DNA of 64,000 nt from Pleurostoma richardsiae (GCA_030052745.1 JANBVO010000016.1:186001-250000), one strand, 5' to 3'; positions 1-10,590 are shown, numbered from the stretch's first letter. Notes: generated by a model not told the origin, from the letters alone. A program made the numbers and translations.

Positions 1-445
1 ACGAGATGGAGGGTCTTCTCGGTATCAGTCATCGTCGGGGTGTCTGAAGAGTGTCGTACGGCAGGGAACGGAGATTCCGAATAGCCTCTCTGGGTCATAT
101 AGAAAAGCAATGGCATAGAAAGCTATGATCAGATATTGTCAAGCATCGGACGCAACAGGGATTTTCAACAAGCACCATGAGAGGTTAGTCATGGTGACTT
201 CGATTTCGGCTCTGCATTTTGCCGATTTGAGAGCTCTAGTTTGGCGTTTGTCTGCCTGTACCGCAGCGACAAGCCATTACAACGAGTACGGCTTTTGAGA
301 ACCAGAAGCACGGTTCGTGGGGTGCCGCAATAGCTATTCATCTCGAGGCTGGGCCATTGACGACGAAAGATTGATAACCCTATGCGTAATCTTTTCGGCA
401 CAGATAGGTACCCAATTACACACATAGGCAAAGAACTATTTACAT
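1..445. other. Left-edge non-coding flank
   Basis: No supportable gene is visible here. Short open frames have no family resemblance and no splice logic. The right part is the 3' flank of the maleylacetate reductase gene. Confidence 0.5.
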
Positions 446-1516
446 TTACAGATCAGCTCTGGCATCCTCACCAGCCCACGCTCGGCGGATCAACTCTTGA
501 ATCGCGGTCTTCTCGATCTCCCGAGGGTTCCAATACGGGTTGCTGACAGCAATGTCTGCCGCCTTGCTAACATCCTCTTCTTTCATGCCAAAGGCTTTCA
601 GGTCCCTCTTAACGCCCAACTTCTGTAACAGCACATTTAGGCCCTGGATAGCATCGCCGTTGCTCTCCGGTAGCACCCCTGCCAGCATCTCCATGGCTGC
701 AGGCACCTTGGGCGCGTTGTAGGCCAGAGCATGCGGGAGCACGATCGTGTGGGTCTCCGCATGGGGCAGGTTGAAGCTGCCACCGAGAGTGTGACAGAGC
801 TTGTGGTGCAGGGCCATGCCTACGCTTCCCAGGCAGGTGCCACAAAGCCAAGCGCCATACAAAGCCTTAGACCGAGCCTCGAGGGACGAGGGGTCCTCCA
901 CAATCTGAGGTAAGGCCTCTGCAAGCGACTTTACGCCCTCCAGTGCGAGTAGATTGATGATGGGATTGCCGTTGCGGGCGTAGAGAGCTTCAACGGCATG
1001 CGCGATAGCATTGACGCCACTCGTGGCACTGAGGCCGACGGGGAGCGTGAGGGTGAGATCAACGTCGTAGATAACGGTGCCAGGCAGGATCTTGGGATCC
1101 GATCTGGTTGTCTTCCGTCCGCCTTCCGTCTCCCCAAGGATGGGTGTCACCTCGCTCCCGGCATAGGTCGTCGGGATGGAGAGGTGATAAATGCCTGTCC
1201 GGATGCTGATGGCCTTGCCTAGACCGATCGTGCTCCCACCGCCGATTGATATGACGGAGTCGCACTTCGTTGACTTGGCCAAATCCACAGCCTTTTCAGT
1301 GATCTCGACGGGAGTGTGCATCGTCGCTTCAGCGAAGACACCAGCAACCCCGCCATCGAGTATTTTTCGGAGAACTTCGGCCTGCGATGTCTGCTGCGGG
1401 GTACAGAGGATCAGAGGCTTGGAGACGCCTAATCTCGACAGCTCACCGGGGACCTTTTTGATGGTTCCGCTGCCGAAGATGACTCGGGCCGGATTCGATT
1501 GATATTCGAAATCCAT
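446..1516 (-). CDS. Maleylacetate reductase (iron-containing alcohol dehydrogenase family)
   Basis: Predicted to reduce maleylacetate to 3-oxoadipate with NAD(P)H, the step after hydroxyquinol ring cleavage. Intron-free, 356 residues, the usual length for fungal and bacterial maleylacetate reductases. The N-terminus reads MDFEYQSNPARVIFGSG, a typical family start. The nucleotide-binding segment SIGGGSTIGLGKAI, the TTYAGSEVTPI motif and the His-rich active-site stretch HHKLCHTLGG...LPHAETH are all present. The frame stays open for 58 more residues upstream to an ATG at 1690. That Arg/Ser-rich stretch is probably 5' leader, because homologues begin at the chosen ATG. It is head to head with the intradiol dioxygenase, the classic pairing for the hydroxyquinol lower pathway. 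Confidence 0.92.
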   Translation of the reverse strand: MDFEYQSNPARVIFGSGTIKKVPGELSRLGVSKPLILCTPQQTSQAEVLRKILDGGVAGVFAEATMHTPVEITEKAVDLAKSTKCDSVISIGGGSTIGLGKAISIRTGIYHLSIPTTYAGSEVTPILGETEGGRKTTRSDPKILPGTVIYDVDLTLTLPVGLSATSGVNAIAHAVEALYARNGNPIINLLALEGVKSLAEALPQIVEDPSSLEARSKALYGAWLCGTCLGSVGMALHHKLCHTLGGSFNLPHAETHTIVLPHALAYNAPKVPAAMEMLAGVLPESNGDAIQGLNVLLQKLGVKRDLKAFGMKEEDVSKAADIAVSNPYWNPREIEKTAIQELIRRAWAGEDARADL

Positions 1517-1847
1517 CTTCCTAATGGTGATCTGAGGCTTCGAATGCAGATTCCTACTGGAGCAGAGCCGGACCAAAAATGAAGGATATCTAGCCGCCAG
1601 TCGGAAGATACAGATGCGGTTGTTTGGCTGGCGAGAGGCACGAATAATGAGCCCGGAGAATGTCTTAACCGAAAATGCGCAATATAGCATGTAGCTCGTA
1701 ACAAACTTCTACCTGGGTCATGAAGCTTCTTAGAAGGTCGAGAGTGAAGATTTTTGGTCTTTATAATTGCCGAACTTCGATCCGAGTGCGGACGTCAGCT
1801 CACCTACCTAGCTGTTCACCTCGGATATCAGAACTGGTCCCGTCAAG
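1517..1847. promoter_or_regulatory. Shared divergent promoter of reductase and dioxygenase
   Basis: 331 bp lie between the two divergent start codons, so both promoters must share it. I see no TATA box I would defend. Co-regulation of the two enzymes is inferred from the arrangement. Confidence 0.5.
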
Positions 1848-2936
1848 ATGTCCGACCAGTCGACCCGAGATTTCCCGCCCATGAAAGACCTCACCATAGA
1901 GAACATCACGGAAAACGTTCACATTATTAATTCGAAGTGCAGCGACCCGCGGATGAGGTTCCTCCTTGAGAGACTCGTGAATCACCTCCACGACTTCGCG
2001 CGTGAGACCCGGCTGAGCATCCCAGAGTGGGAAGCCGCAATCGAGTTTCTGGTGGAGGTGGGCAAGATCAGCACTAACGTTCGGCACGAGTTTGTCCTCT
2101 TGTCCGACGTCCTCGGCTTATCTCTCCTAGTCGACGCAATCGACCATCCAAAGCTCCCCAGCGCGACCGAGGGCACGGTCCTTGGGCCATTCCATACATC
2201 GGACGCCCACCACGTAGTTTCTGGAGCGAACATCTCGCACGACCCGGATGGTGAACCGCTGCTTGCCGTCTGTTCCATCAAGGACACCCAGGGGAGGCCC
2301 ATCCCTGGCGTATCAGTGGACGTGTGGGAGACGGACTCGAAGGGGTTCTACGACGTCCAGTATGCGGACCGGACTACACCGGACTGCCGCACCATCTTGG
2401 AAAGCGATGAAGAAGGGATGATCTACTTCAAGGCCATCGTACCAGTCCCTTATCCTATTCCTCACGACGGACCAGTAGGTCAGCTCCTGCAGAAGCTGAA
2501 ACGCCACCCCTACCGACCAAGCCATATGCACTTCATGTTCAAGAAGCTCGGCTATGATCGGCTGATCACGTACGTATATGCCTATCGAATACGTTTACTG
2601 TCTACGCTAGATCAAGTAAACTAACCGCTGCCACGGGTATGTATCAGTGCGCTGTACTTACGTGGTGACCCTTACGAGACTTCGGACGCCGTCTTCGGGG
2701 TTAAACAATCTCTTATCATCGACCTATATAGAGTTGGTGACGTTGAGGGACTAGCAGAGAAGCATGGGGTATCAGCTGAGACAAAGCTGCTGCGGCACGA
2801 TTTCGTTTTGATCACGGAGAACGAGGCGCTCGAGGTTCGAAAACAGGAAGCGTGGAAGGAGGCTGCAAGGCAAGGTGGACGCTTGAATGTTCTTGGGGGC
2901 GTTCTTGTGCCAGCCCAGAAGGAATGTAATGAATAG
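1848..2936 (+). CDS. Intradiol ring-cleavage dioxygenase, hydroxyquinol 1,2-dioxygenase type
   Basis: Predicted non-haem Fe(III) enzyme opening hydroxyquinol (or a catechol) between the hydroxyls to give maleylacetate (or a muconate). Two exons, 1848-2569 and 2648-2936. The intron starts GTACGT, has a CTAAC branch point and ends CAG, giving 336 residues. The four iron ligands are visible: Tyr168 (GFYDVQ), Tyr202 (PVPYPIP), His226 and His228 (SHMHF). The helical N-terminal dimerisation region (about residues 15-110) precedes the beta-sandwich. Exon 2 begins ALYLRGDPY and supplies the conserved C-terminus. The divergent maleylacetate reductase favours hydroxyquinol as substrate. A catechol 1,2-dioxygenase cannot be excluded from sequence. 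Confidence 0.93.
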
Positions 2937-3319
2937 ACACCCTTTATGACGACTACTGAACTCACCTATGAAGAATTGTGAGTAGCTGCAAGCATCACAT
3001 CTTTGCGGAGATACGTGCATCAAGCCGACGGCAGGACCAGTCTATCTAGCATCCAGCTAGAGTACGAGGCAGACTGAGTCGCTATGGCATAACAACCTGG
3101 AAGTTGGCGATCGGAGTGGGTAAATTCAAGGCCGTGTCGGATCTCCACACCGGGCTAAGCTCCGGCCCCAGCGGTCTACCACCCTGATTCTCCCTCCGGT
3201 AAAGAGCCTGCAACATTCTCAGAGATTCTGAACTTCTGATTTAGGTTGCCGAGGTTCCGGGTGTGTTCGTGCTGCATCTTCTTCACAGAGCCAGTTGTAA
3301 GCTCACCTAGCTGAATTCA
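2937..3319. other. Intergenic, 383 bp
   Basis: Holds the 3' end of the dioxygenase transcript and the promoter of the next gene. No other feature seen. Confidence 0.5.
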
Positions 3320-4216
3320 ATGGCCTCAGCGGCTGCCCTCGAGAACAGCAGTCGCTCGCCACTGAAAGCCTTTCACATCTTTGGCAGTGGCATCGCTTTC
3401 AGCATCTCGCCGATCATTCATAATGCCGGCTTCCAGCATCAAGGCCTCCCGTATCAATATGACATTCGCGAGTCCCCGACCATCGATGACGTCGCCCATC
3501 TGATCCGAGCCGACAGCTTTGGCGGTGCTAGTGTGACTATGCCACACAAGTTACAGGTCCAGAGATATTGTGACCAGTTGACGGAGACAGCCAGAGCAAT
3601 CGGCGCGGTCAACACACTAATTGTCAACGCTGAAGACGAGAAGCGCTTCATTATTGGCGACAACACGGATTGGTCGGGGCTTCATAGCATCGTCAGGGAG
3701 TACATCGAGAGATCACACCACCCGGTCAATACGGGGTTGGTTATCGGAGCGGGGGGTGCATCACGGGCGGCACTTTATGCGCTGCATCGTGCCGGTGTTA
3801 GAACGATCTACCTCGCGAACCGGACATTGTCAGCAGCAGAGACCGTACGAGAATCTTTCGAACACAATTTCAACGTTGGTATTATTCCGAACCTCGAACA
3901 ATGGCCAGACAAGCCAGACATCATCATCGGCACGGTACCCGCGGACAAGACCACGGAGCAACAGTTCGCGAACTTGTTCGGTTCGAAGGGCCTCTGCATA
4001 GACATGTCTTACAAACCAAGACAGACGCCCCTACTGACAGTGGCTCAGAGACAACTTGGATGGGAGGCAGTGACAGGCGTCCAGGTGCTGATCGCCCAAG
4101 CCTTTGAGCAATATCGGCTTTGGACCGGACTCCAACCCCCGAAAGATGCCATGTTACATGCAGTCATGGCACATGAAGCTAGACTAGAGCAGGCCAGCGT
4201 TGAGGGGAAGTTGTGA
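3320..4216 (+). CDS. Shikimate/quinate dehydrogenase-like protein (AroE fold), copy 1
   Basis: Single-exon, 298-residue stand-alone AroE/QutB-family enzyme, predicted to interconvert shikimate or quinate and the 3-dehydro acid with NAD(P). The substrate carboxylate motif SISPIIHN has both serines (Ser28, Ser30). The catalytic pair is Lys77 (VTMPHK) and Asp117 (DNTDWSG), with Asn98 in GAVNT. The dinucleotide loop GAGGASRAA is at about 143-151, followed by NRT at 167-169, a pattern associated with NADP use in this family. Fungi make shikimate with the pentafunctional AROM protein, so a separate copy points to catabolism. It sits beside the hydroxyquinol genes. Substrate (quinate or shikimate) is not decided by sequence. 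Confidence 0.88.
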   Translation: MASAAALENSSRSPLKAFHIFGSGIAFSISPIIHNAGFQHQGLPYQYDIRESPTIDDVAHLIRADSFGGASVTMPHKLQVQRYCDQLTETARAIGAVNTLIVNAEDEKRFIIGDNTDWSGLHSIVREYIERSHHPVNTGLVIGAGGASRAALYALHRAGVRTIYLANRTLSAAETVRESFEHNFNVGIIPNLEQWPDKPDIIIGTVPADKTTEQQFANLFGSKGLCIDMSYKPRQTPLLTVAQRQLGWEAVTGVQVLIAQAFEQYRLWTGLQPPKDAMLHAVMAHEARLEQASVEGKL

Positions 4217-5193
4217 TCGGCGTTCTAGAGTCCGAACAGACCAGGACTGGGCGGCGAGGCCAGGCACGTCAAACTGCATTGCCTTAGGAAAGGCGTTCAG
4301 TGAATACAAGTTCTCATCGCAATCAACTTCATTTAAACACTAGCATAGCTTGGACTAGAGTTCGCTGTCAGGGCCAACGACCGATTGAATTTAGACTTCC
4401 TATTCTATCAACATACTTAGATTTGGGGTGGCGCGGTAATCCGGATGTAGTCTGATTCATCTTGACCCGTAACATATTAAGTGTGGTTCCTGTCTAATGA
4501 ACAGAGGTGTTCACGGACTCTAGGTATGTCGAGCGCTTTCTCGCCAACTCCTCCAGACGAAGACCTCTCTGCACGAGACCTCTACCTTAAGCCATCTTTA
4601 CCTTGCAAAGACTATCCGAACTCGAGCTCTGTGTATGATCTGTAGGGTCAGCAAATTCGGATGGCCGACAGGATCCATGGCTTTCAGGAGCTTCTTGTAA
4701 CCAGCCCAGCGCTGACAGATATTTACACGGGACAAAACACTCGAGTGCGTCATCGTTTATCACCGATATCGCGTCCCGGAGTGGTGACCAGAGACCCACA
4801 GATGCCTTCGGACATGATATTAGCCGGATGGTCCATCGATCCGGCGTGCATTACGTATGGTAACTGCACTAGTAATTGTTTCTTTAGTCGGGCTTCGGCT
4901 ATCAGGGCAAAACACTGTTCCTACAGTGCGAAGCGCGCTAAAAGGAACTACGCGCAACAACAAAGTATGTTCGTGAAGGACCGCAACAGAGCTTCGTGCG
5001 GATCGGCAGCGCAGTCGCAAGAGCGTTACGATGAAGAACTTAGCTTTGCTGTGACCTACGACCTTCTCGACGACCACTTCCGGAAGACATAGGGCCAGGG
5101 CCATCTGATATTCTTGCCTGCAATTAGCGCAACCAGACGGAGTATCCCCTTCACGCAGTGGAGATACCGGCTCACCACTCTTCCTATCTCGAG
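4217..5193. other. Intergenic, 977 bp
   Basis: Separates the two dehydrogenase genes. A 143-codon open frame at 4661-5092 has no family motifs and was not called. No repeat or RNA gene recognised. Confidence 0.4.
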
Positions 5194-6177
5194 ATGGGCT
5201 CAATCAACCAAGCCGAGGATACTCTCGAAGCGTCTTTCAAATTCGGTTCAAGCTTCCTCACTCCAAGAAGCCGCAGTGAGCCACTTCGAACATTCCTCTT
5301 CGGCTACCCAATTGCCCATTCGCTTGCCCCTCTACTTCACTCAACACTATTTCAAGGGGTCTCGCTGCCGTGGACCTACACCCTGCACGAGACACAGGAT
5401 GCCTCTGAATTCCTACCCGCGCTACGGCAACCCGGTGTCGTCGGCTGTGCCGTTACCATGCCCTACAAGGTAGCAATGATGTCCTCGGTGGACGAGGTGA
5501 CCGAGGAAGGCCGCATGATCGGCGCCATCAACACCGTCTTCCTGCGTAAGGCACGCGACGGAAGCACTCGTTACATCGGCACCAACACGGACTGCGTCGG
5601 CGTGTGCGAGGCTTTCCTGCAAAACTTCCCGGACCTTCCCCGCAGGGCGCATGGCAGGTCGGCGCTGGTCATCGGCGGAGGCGGCGCCTGCCGGGCTGCT
5701 ATCTATGCGTTGTGGAAGTGGCTGGGCGCGAGCAGGATTTATATGGTTAACCGCCTAGAGAGCGAGGTCATAGCGATCATGCAGTGGTTTGAGGCTGCCG
5801 GTTTCGGAGGCGACCTTGTCCACGTCTCCACCATGGAGCAGGCGGCCGCACTCGAGACGCCAGTATTAGTAGTTGGTACCGTGCCGGACTTCCCGCCCAA
5901 GGACGCCGGCGAGGTCCTAGCTCGCGGTATTATCAACATGTTTCTTGCGAGGCAGGACAAGGGGTGCATCCTCGAAATGTGTTACCACCCGAAACCACGC
6001 ACCGAGTTCTTCGACCTTGGGGAGAAGGCCGGTTGGAAGATGGTATACGGTACCGAGGCCATGATCTGGCAGGGCGTTGCGCAGCAGACTTTGTGGGCAG
6101 AGATTCCACTGGATAGATTCAAGCTAGACAAAGTCCACAAGGTTATCAGTGACGCCCTGCAGACTGCAGGGTGTTAG
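5194..6177 (+). CDS. Shikimate/quinate dehydrogenase-like protein (AroE fold), copy 2
   Basis: Single-exon, 327-residue AroE/QutB-family protein with low similarity to copy 1 outside the motifs, so not a recent duplicate. The start is the ATG of MGSINQ; the frame is open upstream but only from a non-ATG codon. Catalytic Lys92 (VTMPYK) and Asp133 (TNTDCVG) are present, as is the nucleotide loop GGGGACRAA at about 161-169. The substrate-binding motif reads HSLAPLLHS, with Ala45 where copy 1 and classical shikimate dehydrogenases have serine. The partner of the VNR motif also differs (NRLES rather than NRT). These changes suggest a different substrate or cofactor, quinate and NAD being the obvious candidates. 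It resembles fungal quinate dehydrogenases in length. Confidence 0.87.
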   Translation: MGSINQAEDTLEASFKFGSSFLTPRSRSEPLRTFLFGYPIAHSLAPLLHSTLFQGVSLPWTYTLHETQDASEFLPALRQPGVVGCAVTMPYKVAMMSSVDEVTEEGRMIGAINTVFLRKARDGSTRYIGTNTDCVGVCEAFLQNFPDLPRRAHGRSALVIGGGGACRAAIYALWKWLGASRIYMVNRLESEVIAIMQWFEAAGFGGDLVHVSTMEQAAALETPVLVVGTVPDFPPKDAGEVLARGIINMFLARQDKGCILEMCYHPKPRTEFFDLGEKAGWKMVYGTEAMIWQGVAQQTLWAEIPLDRFKLDKVHKVISDALQTAGC

Positions 6178-6657
6178 CGATGCTGCAGTTATAGATTTCA
6201 CTCTGTTTAGATAGCCTCAACATCGTTGTCTACATTTAGCTATTTCCGGGATCTTCGGCTCAGCGGCTCCATTTTGTAGGAGAAAGTCGGAGAATTTAGT
6301 ACTCACCGAATCCTCGAAACTGTCGGAGCCTTGGGCAGATTTTCCCAACCTCGGGAGGTGTACCTTAGGTTCAGAAATCCGATTTCATCAGTCTTGTACG
6401 CTTCATCGTGGGAAAGAAGTGGCGTCGGCGTTTAGTAATCATGTCACAATGTTCTGATGTTGAGTAATCTCACAACCAGGAATGCCGTTTGTGAGTCTGA
6501 CTTATTGCCTATTTAGATGGACAGTCTCGTGTATAAAGGGAACCAGGACCTCTCTTCTCTATTGCATGTCTCTCACCGAGGTATAGCATGGTCCTAGACC
6601 TCTTCCCAGCCGACATTTGTCACACCTGACCTTGCACAACATAACCCAGCAATCGTC
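6178..6657. promoter_or_regulatory. Intergenic with TATA box for the NmrA-like gene
   Basis: TATAAA at 6532-6537, about 120 bp upstream of the ATG, followed by a CT-rich stretch (CTCTCTTCTCT), a common arrangement at fungal start sites. Confidence 0.5.
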
Positions 6658-7776
6658 ATGGCTTCTCCAAAGAAGAAGATCTTTATTATTGGCGGCACTG
6701 GTGCTCAGGGCATGCCTGTCATCCGCGGCCTCGTGTCGGACGGTGCATATGCTGTCCGGGTCCTGACTCGGAACCCAGCATCCCCACGCGCCGTAGAGCT
6801 GGCGTCTCTATCCCCCGATGTTGAGTTCTTGACCGGTTCCTTCACGTCAGAGGCAGATCTCCGTGCTGGCTTTGCGGGATGTTACGGTGCTTTCGTCAAC
6901 ATCGATGGATTTCAGACAGGCGAGAAGACTGAGACGTTCTGGGCTATCAGGGCCTACGAGCTGGCCATTGAAAGCGGGATCAGGGCATTTGTTTACAGAA
7001 ATCTTGACTTTGTCTACAAGAAGAGTGGATACAAGCCAGAATTTCGAACCGGGCACTATGATGGCAAAGGTAGGATCGGAGAGTGGATTCTCGATCAAAA
7101 CAAGCGCAATAAGAAGTTACCTGGCTACGACATGTCGACTTCATTGTTCACCACTGGCCCTTATATCGAGATGGCAATCTCCGGTGGAGGGCCGATGGTA
7201 CCGAGAGTTGAGCATGATGCCACAACTGGGGACAAAGTTCTCACATGGCGTGTACCATTGACTGCCGATGGTGCTGTAGTCCATGTTTCGCTCGACGACT
7301 GCGCGTATTATGTTCGATGGCTGTTCGACCATCCGGAGAAGGCAGACGGCCTCGATCTGGAGGTGGCGATTGAGCATGTGGATTATGCCGAGTTTGCCAA
7401 AGCCTTCGAAAAGGTTACTGGTCACAAAGCCCGGTTCATCGACGTCGACATGGACACTTACTGGCGTGAGGGGTCCATGACCCCAATGGCTGACCGGACC
7501 TCGGGCGTCCAGGCGGACCCTGATGATCCGGCCACGGTCACGGTGAGGCAGAATTTTACCGGGTTTTGGAATATGTGGAGAGCTTCTGGTCATAACAAAG
7601 GTGTAATAAAGAGGGACTACGATCTAATGGACAAGATCCATCCCGGGCGTATACGGACTGTGGAAGAGTTTCTGCGACGGGAGGACGAGAAGGAGAAGGG
7701 GAGGGGACGGTCTCTGTGGGAGAAGGTTCTTGAGGGGAAACCGGTGCTGAAGATCATTCTAGATGGTCAACGGTGA
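6658..7776 (+). CDS. NmrA-like family domain protein 1
   Basis: Single-exon, 372-residue protein of the atypical SDR/NmrA class. These bind NAD(P) but often act as redox sensors or reductases rather than ordinary dehydrogenases. The N-terminal dinucleotide motif GGTGAQGMPV is at residues 12-21, followed by a positively charged strand end (VLTRNP) suited to NADP. The segment YKPEFRTGHYDGKGRIGEWI is highly typical of fungal NmrA-like proteins that replace the SDR Tyr-Lys pair. The C-terminal basic tail (EEFLRREDEKEKGRGRS) is probably flexible. It follows the aromatic genes in the same direction. A regulatory link to them is possible but not shown by the sequence. Confidence 0.85.
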   Translation: MASPKKKIFIIGGTGAQGMPVIRGLVSDGAYAVRVLTRNPASPRAVELASLSPDVEFLTGSFTSEADLRAGFAGCYGAFVNIDGFQTGEKTETFWAIRAYELAIESGIRAFVYRNLDFVYKKSGYKPEFRTGHYDGKGRIGEWILDQNKRNKKLPGYDMSTSLFTTGPYIEMAISGGGPMVPRVEHDATTGDKVLTWRVPLTADGAVVHVSLDDCAYYVRWLFDHPEKADGLDLEVAIEHVDYAEFAKAFEKVTGHKARFIDVDMDTYWREGSMTPMADRTSGVQADPDDPATVTVRQNFTGFWNMWRASGHNKGVIKRDYDLMDKIHPGRIRTVEEFLRREDEKEKGRGRSLWEKVLEGKPVLKIILDGQR

Positions 7777-8452
7777 TTATTTGGTATGGGCGCGAGGTGA
7801 GCTTGGGAAGGACAGAATGTTTTAGAGTGCGATCAGAGTCACTTGAGTAAGCGACCCGGACATGGCTTCATTCGACTTGATGCGCTTCGTCAAGAAGATC
7901 CGATAGTACACACATATGGTGAATTTCCAGGGGGCTAGGGTTCGTCGATCGCGTAAGAGGAGACGCATACTACCCTGCAGGTGTCACAAGATGAGCCACA
8001 TCCTTATCAGACAGCTACTGAGGTAGTAAAGGTACCAGCTCATGGCCGATGTCTAGAGCCGCATGATTTAGATACCGGCGGTCGATACTGACAGTCCTAC
8101 TTGCCGATAGTCCATCCAGAACCCACTTGCTCTAAACCAATTACACTCCAAATTTCCATTACAATCAGTGAAATATAATACTCTCTTCTCCGGAGATGAG
8201 TGCAACATTCTAACGTTGATGTGACATTGTTTTCTAAACCCTATTCAACAACTACCTGAGGCACATGAGAACTATGCAAGCTTCTTATAAAGGCTTTGTC
8301 CTCAACCTCAGACAACGATAAATATTCCTGTCTCTATAATTGTGATTTCACAGTCTGCCTTCGTTCTCACTCCGCCTTCAGTAAATCTGTACCGCAAGAA
8401 TATGAATTCCTGGACTTTGCCTTTTCATACTACGTAACTCTCCTCACATTCC
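7777..8452. other. Intergenic, 676 bp
   Basis: Convergent intergenic region between the NmrA-like gene and a minus-strand gene; AT-richer near 8100-8300. No gene seen. Confidence 0.4.
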
Positions 8453-9859
8453 TTATCGCGTGGCTTCCCGAGTCACGACGAAGTTTGAAAATAACTTTCC
8501 GAAAACAATGGCCGGCCGCTGATTCTCGTAGACAACACACACCACCTCAAGGGATCGCGACTCAGGCATTTCGTTCACGCTGGTACGCCAGGAAAAAGAC
8601 ACCTGTCCAAAGGAGCCATGAATAGGGTCCAATGTGTCGTCTTGCGCGTCGTCGGTGTTGAGAGGCTGCACCACAAGATCTAATTTTCGGGCTTCTGCCA
8701 GGGACATTCGGTTTCCCCATAGACGGTCATCGACAATCGCTGTGACAAACTTTGGTGTTTTACCTGGAGAGATAGCATAGCCGGACACACTCGAAGGAGA
8801 ATTCAGCGAGGCTATAGGCGGTTGTTCGAAGGTAACTGGGTCTGATGACGCCAGTGTGCTGTTCCACGTTCCAGGAGGCCTAGAACTGGACCCGTAATAG
8901 CTGGGGATGTTCCTCCTTGTGTTCAACGTTCCAGTAGGCACAGAAATAAGTCCGTGTCTGAGGGTGTTCCTGTTTAAGTTCCTATCTGGTTGCTTCTGAT
9001 TCACCGGTGGCGGCTTGCTAGGTGGAGACTGAAGAAATTGAGCAGGCGGTGCGCCGGGGACTTCGCCGTGCCGGGCAATATTTTGGCCCAGGTCTAGGAG
9101 TGCTTGATCTTGTGCGGTCTCTAGTGAGGAGAATGTTTGTAGGCGGATATTTGACCTTCGCAAGGGTCGGACCGTCCCTTCCAGCCGTGCTTCAAGCATC
9201 TTGATTTGCTTCAATTGATTCCCGATCACACCCTTTAGGAGAGCGCTTCGTTCAGATGTTAGACATAATTAAGGTGTGGCCTTTTGATCTTGAATCCTGC
9301 CAGCGGAGCTTTTTTCCCTTCCACGAGCGGCGGGGATTTTAACTCACATTTCTTCCTTATCATCCGCCGAAGCAGAGGATGTCTTCATTTTCATGTCGAT
9401 AGCCTCCCATTTCATAATGGATGTCAGTAACCATATTTGATTGATGACGCTCTCCATCTCTGGCAGGAAGGCCAGGGTTTCTTTCTTTTTGAGCCACCAT
9501 TTGAAGGTGATGAGTAACTTATGATTGCTTGACAAGGAATCCACCCAGTGCCTGGCGCCCCTCATGTCATCGTCTGCTAATTGCGATCGTTCGCATAAGA
9601 CATCAATGATTTTGTGAGTCCGAACGTAGGCTAAAACAAGGGAATCAGGATGAGCTTTGCAGTGCCGTTTGAGATCCCAGTAAGCTAATCCCAACCCGTC
9701 AGAGAAAGAGCGGAGTTTGAGGCAGAATCGACGCATCTCATCAAGGGCAATGTTATTGTCCCTGGAGAACTTATAAAACAATGTCGCTGTCTTGATGCAG
9801 GCGCCGGCCAACTCACGGATCGCAACCACGGACCCAATAACAGCTAACGCTTCTGCCAT
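8453..9859 (-). CDS. Fungal_N-type protein with possible retropepsin-like C-terminal domain
   Basis: Two exons, 9859-9348 and 9245-8453, joined by an intron with GTGAGT donor, CTAAC branch point and AAG acceptor; 434 residues. The start MAEALAVIGSVVAIRELAGA is the hydrophobic helix typical of fungal N-terminal domains seen on STAND/NLR-like and azaphilone-cluster-associated proteins. The middle (about residues 190-320) is proline/serine-rich and likely disordered. The C-terminal third runs FVTAIVDDRLWGNRMS ... IVFGKLF. That layout resembles degenerate retropepsin-like domains (a D-x-G-like turn, N-x-(I/M)-S, and a closing (I/V)hGxxF strand), but the catalytic DTG is not present. Function unknown; the retropepsin reading is inference. 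Confidence 0.7.
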
Positions 9860-10590
9860 TATGAGTGAACGGATAGAACCTAGATAGTGAAAAGGTCGAC
9901 GAGAGGCATTAAGGGATATGATACGACATAATAGGCCGCAGAGCATCGAGTTCAAAAGGCTGGTCTCTTGCTGATGACCGTTTGCGCGGGTAATGCGGGA
10001 TCTCGTGGGCTTTCTCCACGCGAGCCTTACAGGCTGGAAATTCGCACAAGCATGCAAGATGAAGCGGTCAGTGCAGTCTGGGACCCGCTGAGCCATTCGC
10101 TCAGCCCTCTTCTGCAAGACTGGCCAGTGGGGGACGAAGGCACTTCTCAGGGCTGACACTGTCGGAAGCATATGGCAGCATTATGCATATAGACCCACTA
10201 ATAGTTGCAAAATGTGCAAGTCAGGCCTTGAGCTCTTACACCACTTCACGAAACGCCAAGAAAGCTCAGAGGGAGAACGGAAAAGCCTGACTAGAACGAC
10301 TACTCCTGGAGAGGTTGGAAGGAGTGCCGTTGGTGCTGACTGGACGAGCCACAAACAAAGTGACCCAGAAAAGGTTGGCATTGGCAGGGGCGACACATCT
10401 GCTGCAATGATCCCTTTATTGTTCGCCCTCGAAAGAGCCATCCGGCCCATCCCTACTGGGATGGACAGAGGTCAGGCCTAGGAGTTTCCATTGTTTGAAG
10501 CCGTCTTCCGTGTCGTCCTCACTCTAATTCGAGGCCTGCACTCTTCTCTGTTGCTTGCGCCGAAACGGGACGCAATTGTGCAGGCCAAAC
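9860..10590. other. Intergenic, 731 bp
   Basis: Upstream region of the Fungal_N-type gene and 3' flank of the regulator gene. The frame upstream of the Fungal_N ATG is open to 10171 but has no conserved content. Nothing else seen. Confidence 0.4.

Noticed and set aside
1517-1690. N-terminal 58-residue Arg/Ser-rich extension of maleylacetate reductase as a mitochondrial presequence
   Set aside because: Homologues start at the internal MDFEYQ and the family is cytosolic; the extension is probably the 5' leader.
4661-5092. 143-codon open frame between the two dehydrogenase genes
   Set aside because: Composition and sequence show no domain, and no splice signals extend it. Likely chance.
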